Position numbers and translations under genes: made by a program | Origin: TTA-H9 sp002071415 | GTDB taxonomy: Bacteria > Bacteroidota > Bacteroidia > Bacteroidales > TTA-H9 | Direction of reading: 5' to 3' | Assembly (NCBI GenBank): GCA_035411425.1 | Contig: DAONSX010000010.1 | Span: 1-53,332, forward strand | DNA length: 53,332 nucleotides | Shown here: positions 8,277 through 15,384 of the stretch, piece after piece | How positions within the stretch are numbered: the stretch's first letter is position 1 | Layout: each line of letters starts with the position of its first letter | The notes under the pieces: generated by a model | Seen by the model: the letters and a program-made list of their open reading frames with translations, nothing else | What the model was told of the DNA's origin: nothing | The model's database searches: none

Positions 8277-9638
8277 ATGAAAAAACCTATCGGTCTTTTT
8301 ATGATTATTCTGCTGATTTTCTCGTGTACGAATAGAATCTCGAAACAAGAATTCTCACTCGAGGACCTTCAAAAAAGAACCTTCAGGTATTTTTGGGTAA
8401 GTGCCGATCCGGTAACCAATCTTGTACCCGATCGTTGGCCCACCCCATCCTTTTCGAGCATAGCAGCCCAGGGATTTGGTTATCCGGCATGGATTATTGG
8501 GATAGAAAATGGCTGGGTAACGCGTGAAGACGTAGCCCTCAAAGTAAAAAACTCATTGAAATTTCTCTATAATCTTCCCCAAGGGGCTCAAACATCCAAA
8601 ATTTCAGGTTATAAGGGGTTTTATTATCATTTTCTCGACATGAAAACAGGTTCGAGGTTCAAAAAGGTTGAACTCTCATCCATCGATACAGGTTTATTAA
8701 TGGCTGGAATCCTTACATGTATGAGCTATTTTGATAGGGACAATTCAGTAGAAGCCGAAATCAGGCAATTGGCCGATAGTCTTTATAGAAGAGTGGAGTG
8801 GGATTGGATGTTCGATTCGACCCAGTATGCCTTAAGTATGGGCTGGCATCCCGAAAACGGTTTCATCCCCTCATGGTGGTCAGGTTATAACGAAGCCATG
8901 ATACTTATGATATTGGCTATTGCTTCTCCCACCCATCCAATTCCTGCCAATGCCTGGCAAAGGTGGTGCAGTACCTACATCTGGGCAAAATTTCAAGGTT
9001 ACGAACACGTGAACTTCGGCCCTCTGTTTGGCCATCAATATTCTCATTTATTTATAGATTTTAAAGGTTTACAGGACTCTTTCATGCTAAGCAAGGGTAT
9101 AGATTATTTCGAGAATTCGAGAAGAGCAACCCTGGCCAACAGGGCTTACTGTATTTCGAATCCTCTTGGATTTTCTCATTATAATGATAGTATATGGGGG
9201 CTCACAGCATGCGATGGCCCTAAAGATACCGTCATACAATCCGATGAAAGACAGATAAGAATTCATTCCTACTCGGCCAGAGGTGCCGCTGCAAATTATC
9301 TTGTAGATGACGGAACTATAGCTCCAACTGCCGCTGGTGGCTCCATCCCGTTTGCTCCGGAGATTTGCATTCCTGCACTCAGAGCCATGTACACTCTTTA
9401 CGGAGATAAAATCTATGGTATGTATGGATTCAAAGATGCGTTCAATCCATTTTATAAAGATCAAAATAACGAGTTTGGATGGTACGACATCGATTATCTT
9501 GGAATCGACCAAGGACCTATATTAATTATGATACAAAATTATTATAACCAGTTGATTTGGAATATTCTAAGGAAAAATTCATACATTAGAGAGGGATTGA
9601 TTAAAGCAGGATTCAAAGGAGGTTGGCTCGAAAGTTAA
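8277..9638 (+). CDS. GH144-like (glucoamylase-like domain) lipoprotein
   Basis: A 453-residue lipoprotein. The signal sequence has a lipobox-like IFSC with Cys17, placing it in the periplasm or outer membrane. The rest is one glucoamylase-like (alpha/alpha)6-barrel domain of the PF10091 / GH144 type. Landmarks are FRYFWVSADP, SSIDTGLLMAG, SGYNEAMILMILAIASPTHP (acidic residue E206), WGLTACDGP and DDGTIAPTAA. Known GH144 enzymes are endo-beta-1,2-glucanases, but PF10091 proteins are broader, so the substrate is inferred. I chose the ATG at 8277 because it starts the signal peptide; an upstream extension to 8226 lacks one. It shares its core with the enzyme at 15385-17781. It lies beside the SusC/D operon but is separated from it by the convergent regulator. 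Confidence 0.8.
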   Translation: MKKPIGLFMIILLIFSCTNRISKQEFSLEDLQKRTFRYFWVSADPVTNLVPDRWPTPSFSSIAAQGFGYPAWIIGIENGWVTREDVALKVKNSLKFLYNLPQGAQTSKISGYKGFYYHFLDMKTGSRFKKVELSSIDTGLLMAGILTCMSYFDRDNSVEAEIRQLADSLYRRVEWDWMFDSTQYALSMGWHPENGFIPSWWSGYNEAMILMILAIASPTHPIPANAWQRWCSTYIWAKFQGYEHVNFGPLFGHQYSHLFIDFKGLQDSFMLSKGIDYFENSRRATLANRAYCISNPLGFSHYNDSIWGLTACDGPKDTVIQSDERQIRIHSYSARGAAANYLVDDGTIAPTAAGGSIPFAPEICIPALRAMYTLYGDKIYGMYGFKDAFNPFYKDQNNEFGWYDIDYLGIDQGPILIMIQNYYNQLIWNILRKNSYIREGLIKAGFKGGWLES

Positions 9639-9656
9639 GCTCGGCCTTTGTTTCGT

Positions 9657-10391
9657 TTATACCGAGAAATCAAAATTGTCTTTTCGCGTCACCTCATAAA
9701 CATCGCGGCTAAACATATAATAACGAGCTGGTTTGTGAGGTACATTGACTTGTTTTTCATTAATAGGAACTATACAGGGTATCTGAGCTATTTTCTTTCT
9801 GAAATTGCGTTTGTCGAATAATGTACCCATCACTACTTCATAGAGTTTTTGCATTTGCGAAAGAGTAAATTTGCGCGGCAATAGATCGAAGGCCACGGGA
9901 GTTTGTTTTATTTCCTGACGCAATGTATCTAAGGCTTTATTAATGATACGGTTATGATCGAACGCAAGCTTACCGATTTTCGATATAGGCACCCAGCGCG
10001 CATTAGGATTAGGTTTGAATTTTTGAGAATGAATAAGATCAAGACTTACCAAAGTGTAATAGGCTACGGTAATTACCCTTTCTTCGGGATGATCGATAGC
10101 ACGTAACCATTCCATATCTCTTGGCTCTTTCTTCAAGCGATCTACCTCACCAAAGGCCTGAAGCTGCTTCAAATTACTGATTTGTACACCCGATAAATCA
10201 AATAAAATACGATAGGCTGAGCTATCAATGTCTTCATCCCATCTTACCAGATCACCCGGAAGTTTTAAATCGATATACTTTTTCCCATTATAAACCATTT
10301 CTCTTTCTATCAGTAAAATACTGATATCCTGCAGATCATATCCAATTACCACACAATCAACCGAAACATTAGGGATTACATTTGGGTCCAT
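9657..10391 (-). CDS. NrtR-like Nudix-domain transcriptional regulator
   Basis: A 244-residue protein. The N-terminal domain is Nudix-like (residues ~5-145, starting VSVDCVVIGYDLQDISILLIER). The C-terminal winged-helix region (~160-235) contains LPRKFTLSQMQKLYEVVMGT and FDKRNFRKKI, as in NrtR/AraR-type regulators. The Nudix box has lost its catalytic glutamates: the REUxEE core reads RILFDL, so the domain should sense a ligand and not hydrolyse one. Relatives in Bacteroidota control sugar-use genes. It is transcribed divergently from susC, as expected for a local regulator, and both genes have a matching palindrome downstream of the predicted promoter. Its ligand is unknown; a product of the imported glycan is the natural guess. 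Confidence 0.85.
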   Translation of the reverse strand: MDPNVIPNVSVDCVVIGYDLQDISILLIEREMVYNGKKYIDLKLPGDLVRWDEDIDSSAYRILFDLSGVQISNLKQLQAFGEVDRLKKEPRDMEWLRAIDHPEERVITVAYYTLVSLDLIHSQKFKPNPNARWVPISKIGKLAFDHNRIINKALDTLRQEIKQTPVAFDLLPRKFTLSQMQKLYEVVMGTLFDKRNFRKKIAQIPCIVPINEKQVNVPHKPARYYMFSRDVYEVTRKDNFDFSV

Positions 10392-10411
10392 ATTGCCATG
10401 ACTGATGTTTT

Positions 10412-10426
10412 GTGTAACTAATACAC
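10412..10426. promoter_or_regulatory. Candidate operator 1 (palindrome)
   Basis: GTGTAACTAATACAC is a palindrome with perfect 5-bp arms (GTGTA/TACAC). With its flanks it shares TTTGTGT-N6-TACACT with the site at 10649-10663. It begins 21 nt before the regulator's start codon and downstream of its predicted promoter, a position that would suit autorepression. Confidence 0.5.
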
Positions 10427-10445
10427 TTGCTTAAAACTCAGCCTA

Positions 10446-10475
10446 CAAATATAAAGATTTTCAATCTATCCAAAC
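10446..10475 (-). promoter_or_regulatory. Promoter of the Nudix-type regulator
   Basis: On the minus strand TTTG (10475-10472), an 18-nt spacer and TATATTTG (10453-10446) match the Bacteroidota TTTG / TAnnTTTG consensus exactly. Transcription should start near 10439, so the palindrome at 10412-10426 lies in the 5' leader. Confidence 0.55.
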
Positions 10476-10635
10476 AAATCATTTTAATTTATTCGATCGA
10501 AAAACAATCAAACGAACACATTGCATACAATACATTTATAACATTTCATCGAAATGAAAATTCTCTAAAGCACCACATTTCATTCGAATTAAAAAGAATT
10601 TTTAACATCATGATCGATAAATTCAAATTATAAAC

Positions 10636-10643
10636 TATTTTTG
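10636..10643 (+). promoter_or_regulatory. Candidate -7 element for susC
   Basis: TATTTTTG matches TAnnTTTG. No TTTG is visible at the -33 position, which would suit a promoter that needs an activator or is only weakly active. The second palindrome begins 6 nt downstream, at about the expected start site. The implied susC leader is about 165 nt. Confidence 0.4.
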
Positions 10644-10648
10644 TATTT

Positions 10649-10663
10649 GTGTTCAATTTACAC
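10649..10663. promoter_or_regulatory. Candidate operator 2 (palindrome)
   Basis: GTGTTCAATTTACAC has the GTGT-N7-ACAC form and, with its flanks, the TTTGTGT-N6-TACACT pattern of the site at 10412-10426. It overlaps the expected start site of the susC promoter. Confidence 0.5.
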
Positions 10664-10815
10664 TAATCCTTTAAATCGACCCTTACTCGATGTGACTCGA
10701 ATACATTCATTCCATTGCATGAAAGAACAAAAATTTATTCTGAAATGTTATTCAAAACCGAAAATTGCTTATTTTTATGATTCGATTCGACCTTTAATAC
10801 TTAAATTAAACGAAT

Positions 10816-13800
10816 ATGAGAAAGCTCTACATGCTTACGCTGTTGTTATTTGGCCTCAGTTTTGGGATGATGGCCCAGCAGGTTATCACCATCAAGGGAC
10901 AGGTCAAAAATAAGAAGGATGGAACGACCATACCCGGGGTAACGGTTCTTTTAAAAGGCACTACAACTGGAACTGTTACTGACATTGACGGGAATTACAT
11001 GCTCAATGCCCCCAACAACGGGATTCTGGTATTCAGTTTTGTGGGGATGAAAGTCATAGAAGAACCTATCCAGGGGAGAAGTCGCATTGATATAGAAATG
11101 GAACCCATGATTTCTCAGTTGGAAGAAGTGGTAATAGTAGGATATGGTTCGACCAAGAAGATGGATTTAACGGGTTCGATTACCACGGTTAAGTCCGATA
11201 AGTTAAGTTATCAACCGGCAGCCAATTTTGCCTCTGTCTTACAAGGAAAGGTTGCCGGTGTACAGGTTACCAATAGTGGTGCACCAGGTGCTGCCCCAGT
11301 CATCCGCATCCGTGGACTAGGCACTGTAAATTCTAAGGCCGATCCTCTATACGTAGTGGATGGCGTTATCACCGATAACATCAGTTTCTTAAGCCCTTCC
11401 GATATCGAGAGCACCACTATCTTGAAAGATGCTTCCGCTTCGGCCATCTATGGGGTAAAGGCCGCCAACGGTGTGGTCATTATCACCACCAAACGCAGCA
11501 CAGGACAAAAAGCTGCTTTATCTTATTCGGGTTATGCTGGGTTTCAAACTGCAGTGAATAAACTTCCATTAGCTAACAATACACAATATATAGAACTAAT
11601 CAACGAGAAGAACAAGTTGCAGGCGGAGGCAGCCGGCCAATCATTCACCCCACTGGATCCTGCCAATTTCCCCGATTACACTGACTGGTATGATGAAGTA
11701 ATGCGTGATCAGGCCTTTGTAATGAACCATGATATAGGGATCTGTGGTGGAACTGAAAACAGCGCATTTTATTTCGGAGCCGGATATTTCAAACAAGATG
11801 GCTTACTCTTGAATCAAACCTATGAAAGGCTGAATATTCGTTCTTCATTAGATTCGAAAGTAAATGATGCCCTCAAGGTTGGATACTCTTCCACCTTCTC
11901 TACCTTTCGCACCAATGACGCCCCTTCGGTATTCTATGATGCTTATGTGGCTCCTCCGGTATTCAAGCCAAAAGTAAACGATACCACCTTCACCAATCCT
12001 GTTGATCTGGGTCTGGGAAATTTTAGCAACCCAGCCGCCAGTCTATATTACTATAATAGTAAAAGCAATGGTATAAGGTTGGTAGGAAGTGTGTTTGCTG
12101 AAGTTAATTTTCTGAAATACTTCCAATTCCGTTCGCAATATGGGACCGACCTGGGATATGCTCGTAACCGCAATTATACGCCCTATTATTGGGTTTCTCC
12201 CACTCAGAAGGATACTAATCGTACTTTAAGCAGGCAATGGACTTACGATTACAAAGGGGTTTGGGATAACACCCTCACCTTTGAAGACAATTTTGGACCT
12301 CATCGCTTAAAGGTAATGGCAGGCATGTCGGCTCAGCAAGAAAATACTCTGGGCACTTATGGTTCTCGCATGGGTGTTCCCTATCTTGGAGAAAATACAC
12401 TCTATATCAATCTTGGACGGGCTAAAACCAGTCAGGTAAACGACTGGGGAAGCAAAATAACTTCCCTCTCGTATTTTGGCCGTGTAAATTATTCACTTTA
12501 TGATCGTTATCTGCTAACTACCACTCTTCGTTACGATGGCAGTTCGGTATTCCCCAAAGATGACAGGTGGGATATTTTCCCCTCTGTGGGTGTGGGATGG
12601 ATCATAACGGGTGAAGAATTCATGAAGGATCAGAATATATTCGACTTCTTGAAGCTAAGAGCCAGTTGGGGTGTAATTGGGAATAACAAGATCCCTGCCA
12701 ACGTCTATACCTTAACCGTAGAAGAAGGTGGCATTTTGAATACCGCTTTTGGTTCAGGTCAAAATGGAAATACCGTCATTGTTGAAGGAGCCAACATCAC
12801 AAGCGCAGTACCTCCTCAACTAAAATGGGAGAAGATGAATGAATTCGATATAGCCATCGAAGGGAAATCATTGGATAGTCGACTTTCGTATGAAATCGAT
12901 TTTTATTCGAGAACCACTAAGGATGCTATTTTCCTGCTTACCCTATCGGCTACTGCAGGTACTTCGGGTTCATACTACTCCAATAATGCCGACATTCTTA
13001 ACCAGGGAATCGAAATCACCTTGGGATGGGCAGATAAAGTCGGAAAATTTGGCTATGACCTCAATTTAAACTATGCATACAATCATAATGAAGTAAAAAA
13101 ACTTCGTGAAGGCACGCTCGGTTTATTTGGAGGCAATTTACCTGTAGGGGGTTTCTTCAGTACTTATACGGTTTTAGGTATGCCCATTGGCAGTTATTAT
13201 GGCCGTCAGGTTATTGGAATTTTCCAGAATCAGGCAGAAGTAGATAATTACGTAAATGATCAGGGTAAAAAACTTCAGCCCAATGCAAAGCCAGGCGATT
13301 TCAAATATGCAGATATCGATGGTAATGGAGTGATCGACAATAAAGACCGTGTTTTTCTTGGAAACGCCATACCCAAGTCTCAGTTGGGATTTTCGGCCAT
13401 TCTTACTTATTCTGATTTCGATTTTACAGTTGATTTGTATACTCGTTGGGGAAACAAAATCTATAATGCCAAAAGAGCTCAGCGATTAGGAAACGAAAAT
13501 TACGACTTCGACTTTTATGAAAACCGTTGGCATGGCGAAGGTACTTCTAATGAATACCCCTCGGCCGACCTCACCGGCGACAATATGCTCCCCAATAGCT
13601 GGTATTTCGAAGACGGAGCCTTTCTACGCGTGAGAACCATCCAGGTGGGATATACCTTGCCACAAAATTTCACCAGAAAACTCGGAATTTCGAATCTCAG
13701 AGTTTATATCAATGCAACAAATCCCATCAACTTATTCGGTTACAACGGATTCAACCCCGAAATACCCGAAGGATCAACCACTTCGCAGGGAATCGATTTG

Positions 13801-13854
13801 AATGTATATCCCATGTCGGCTACTTACAACTTCGGTATTAACATGAACCTATAA
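10816..13854 (+). CDS. SusC-like TonB-dependent outer-membrane transporter
   Basis: A 1012-residue outer-membrane glycan importer that works with the SusD-like lipoprotein encoded next. A signal peptide ends near AQQV at about residue 21. An N-terminal carboxypeptidase-regulatory-like domain follows (~24-100, GQVKNKKDGTTIPGVTVLLKG). Then come the TonB-box region LEEVVIVGYGS, the plug domain with VDGVITDN and SIYGVKAANGVVIITTK, and the beta-barrel. The C terminus ends in SATYNFGINMNL, typical of SusC proteins. The length is normal. No SusE/F-type lipoprotein follows. The gene has no Shine-Dalgarno sequence, unlike susD 20 nt downstream of its stop. The transported glycan is inferred from the neighbouring hydrolases to be a beta-glucan. 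Confidence 0.95.
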   Translation: MRKLYMLTLLLFGLSFGMMAQQVITIKGQVKNKKDGTTIPGVTVLLKGTTTGTVTDIDGNYMLNAPNNGILVFSFVGMKVIEEPIQGRSRIDIEMEPMISQLEEVVIVGYGSTKKMDLTGSITTVKSDKLSYQPAANFASVLQGKVAGVQVTNSGAPGAAPVIRIRGLGTVNSKADPLYVVDGVITDNISFLSPSDIESTTILKDASASAIYGVKAANGVVIITTKRSTGQKAALSYSGYAGFQTAVNKLPLANNTQYIELINEKNKLQAEAAGQSFTPLDPANFPDYTDWYDEVMRDQAFVMNHDIGICGGTENSAFYFGAGYFKQDGLLLNQTYERLNIRSSLDSKVNDALKVGYSSTFSTFRTNDAPSVFYDAYVAPPVFKPKVNDTTFTNPVDLGLGNFSNPAASLYYYNSKSNGIRLVGSVFAEVNFLKYFQFRSQYGTDLGYARNRNYTPYYWVSPTQKDTNRTLSRQWTYDYKGVWDNTLTFEDNFGPHRLKVMAGMSAQQENTLGTYGSRMGVPYLGENTLYINLGRAKTSQVNDWGSKITSLSYFGRVNYSLYDRYLLTTTLRYDGSSVFPKDDRWDIFPSVGVGWIITGEEFMKDQNIFDFLKLRASWGVIGNNKIPANVYTLTVEEGGILNTAFGSGQNGNTVIVEGANITSAVPPQLKWEKMNEFDIAIEGKSLDSRLSYEIDFYSRTTKDAIFLLTLSATAGTSGSYYSNNADILNQGIEITLGWADKVGKFGYDLNLNYAYNHNEVKKLREGTLGLFGGNLPVGGFFSTYTVLGMPIGSYYGRQVIGIFQNQAEVDNYVNDQGKKLQPNAKPGDFKYADIDGNGVIDNKDRVFLGNAIPKSQLGFSAILTYSDFDFTVDLYTRWGNKIYNAKRAQRLGNENYDFDFYENRWHGEGTSNEYPSADLTGDNMLPNSWYFEDGAFLRVRTIQVGYTLPQNFTRKLGISNLRVYINATNPINLFGYNGFNPEIPEGSTTSQGIDLNVYPMSATYNFGINMNL

Positions 13855-13859
13855 TTTTG

Positions 13860-13867
13860 AAAGGAGG
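13860..13867 (+). promoter_or_regulatory. Strong Shine-Dalgarno sequence of susD
   Basis: AAAGGAGG lies 7 nt before the ATG at 13875. It decides the start over an in-frame TTG at 13857. A perfect Shine-Dalgarno is unusual in Bacteroidota and none of comparable strength was noticed elsewhere in the window. Confidence 0.75.
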
Positions 13868-13874
13868 AAACAAT

Positions 13875-15323
13875 ATGAAAACCTATAAAATCTTTTTATC
13901 TTTCATAGCAGCCATCGTAATCATTTCCTTTAATTCATGCAGCGATTATCTGGATTTAGCTCCCGAAGGACAGTTGCCTGCCGAAGGTTTCTTCGAAACA
14001 CAGGAACACGCCATGAAAGGAGTCAATTCCATCTATGCTCATTTACGTGCATGGGAGATGGTATCCTTCGCCTATATTATCATGCAAGAAATCCCTTCCG
14101 ACAATGCTATTAAGGGAAGCGAAGTAGGCGATGCTTCCTTTATCAATGAATATGACCAATTTCTTTATACTCCCAACCAGTTCGTCCTAAATGATTACTG
14201 GAGAGGACGCTATCGCGGAATCAACCTCGCCAATCAATGTATTACTAATATTCCAAAGATTCAGATGGATGAAAATCTGAAGAAGCGGTTGGTAGCAGAA
14301 ACCAAATTTCTTCGTGCCTTGATTTATTTCGATCTGATACGTGCTTTTGGTGATATTCCAATGCCTCTGAGTATTCCGGTAGGTTCGGAAATTTACGTTC
14401 GCACACCTAAAGCCGAGGTGTATGAACAAATCGAAAAAGATCTGCTGGATGCCGCCTCAATTTTACCTGCAACTTATGGAGCCAATGACAAAGGACGCGC
14501 AACAAGTGGAGCTGCAAAAGGTCTTCTTGCAAAAGTCTATCTCTATTTGAAGGATTATCCCAAAGCCGAACAATTGGCTATGGAAGTAATTAATTCGAAC
14601 GTCTACGATCTCGAACCCAATTTTTATAAAGTTTTCAGAGTAGAATCGGAGAATGGGATAGAATCGGTATTCGAGATTCAGGCGCAGGAAATCGAAGGAC
14701 AAAGCGACCTTTCCTTCTGCCAGCACTCCGAAGTTCAATCGGTTCGTGGACAATGGGGATGGGGCTTCAATATTCCAACCGATAATCTCATTGCTGCCTA
14801 TGATGCTGCCGGAGATTTGATTCGCAAGAAAGTAACCATACTCTTTAGAGGAGATGTTACTCCAGATGGTGACAGTATTCAGGGAGTTACTGCACTCGAA
14901 GGAGTTAGCGGGACTCCAAGATATAATGGTAAGGCATATTATCCTTCATGGCGTCAGCTATTCGGACCTTACGGAGCCGGGCAGAATGTAAGAGTATTGC
15001 GTTATGCCGAGATCCTATTGATAGCTGCAGAAGCAAAAATCCATCAGGGTGATGTTTCGGGTGCTGCTACCTACCTGAATAAAGTGCGTCAAAGGGTAAA
15101 TCTTCCGGTCATCAGCAATCCTACTCTCGATGATATATTAAAGGAACGCCGTTTAGAACTTGCCATGGAAGGTGACCGTTTCTTTGATTTGGTTAGAACA
15201 GGGAAAGCCGCTGAGGTACTTGGGCCTCTTGGATTTACGCCCAACAAAAATGAGGTATTTCCGATTCCGAGTCAACAAATCGAGCTTTCACAAGGCAAGC
15301 TGACCCAAAATCAGGGGTATTGA
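13875..15323 (+). CDS. SusD/RagB-like glycan-binding lipoprotein
   Basis: A 482-residue surface lipoprotein. The signal peptide ends in FNSC, so Cys23 should be lipidated. The N-terminal SusD segment (CSDYLDLAPEGQLPAEGFF) and the TPR-rich region with RFLRALIYFDLIRAFGDIP are typical, as is the C-terminal block LKERRLELAMEGDRFFDLVRTG. It caps the SusC barrel and delivers glycan oligosaccharides to it. The start was set by the strong ribosome-binding site. It lies 20 nt after susC and is followed by a GC-rich hairpin before the next enzyme gene. Ligand specificity cannot be read from the sequence. Confidence 0.95.
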   Translation: MKTYKIFLSFIAAIVIISFNSCSDYLDLAPEGQLPAEGFFETQEHAMKGVNSIYAHLRAWEMVSFAYIIMQEIPSDNAIKGSEVGDASFINEYDQFLYTPNQFVLNDYWRGRYRGINLANQCITNIPKIQMDENLKKRLVAETKFLRALIYFDLIRAFGDIPMPLSIPVGSEIYVRTPKAEVYEQIEKDLLDAASILPATYGANDKGRATSGAAKGLLAKVYLYLKDYPKAEQLAMEVINSNVYDLEPNFYKVFRVESENGIESVFEIQAQEIEGQSDLSFCQHSEVQSVRGQWGWGFNIPTDNLIAAYDAAGDLIRKKVTILFRGDVTPDGDSIQGVTALEGVSGTPRYNGKAYYPSWRQLFGPYGAGQNVRVLRYAEILLIAAEAKIHQGDVSGAATYLNKVRQRVNLPVISNPTLDDILKERRLELAMEGDRFFDLVRTGKAAEVLGPLGFTPNKNEVFPIPSQQIELSQGKLTQNQGY

Positions 15324-15332
15324 TTTTTACTA

Positions 15333-15359
15333 TGCGGGCCGGCCTGCAGCCAGCCCGCA
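15333..15359 (+). repeat. GC-rich intercistronic hairpin
   Basis: TGCGGGC (15333-15339) pairs with GCCCGCA (15353-15359). Inside, after one C/A mismatch, GGC pairs with GCC around loop CTGCA. It lies in the 61-nt gap after susD, has no T-run and is much more GC-rich than its surroundings. It could stabilise the upstream mRNA or lower expression of the downstream enzyme. Confidence 0.6.
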
Positions 15360-15384
15360 ACTTTATCTCCATAACTACAACCCG

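Larger units (their letters stand above)
10392..10815. other. Divergent regulatory region between regulator and susC
   Basis: This 424-nt AT-rich gap holds a good minus-strand promoter for the regulator, a plus-strand -7 box for susC and two matching palindromes (separate entries). The predicted susC leader is about 165 nt long. Open frames within it, such as one entering susC at 10641, have no recognisable product. The octamer CATTGCAT also occurs twice, near 10521 and 10715. Confidence 0.6.

Noticed and set aside
9640..9666. Hairpin CTCGG/CCGAG between the hydrolase and regulator genes
   Set aside because: The 17-nt loop and 5-bp stem without a T-run are too weak to call a terminator.
10641..10913. 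Open frame entering the start of susC
   Set aside because: It overlaps susC in another frame, shows no recognisable domain and lies partly in the predicted leader and operator region.
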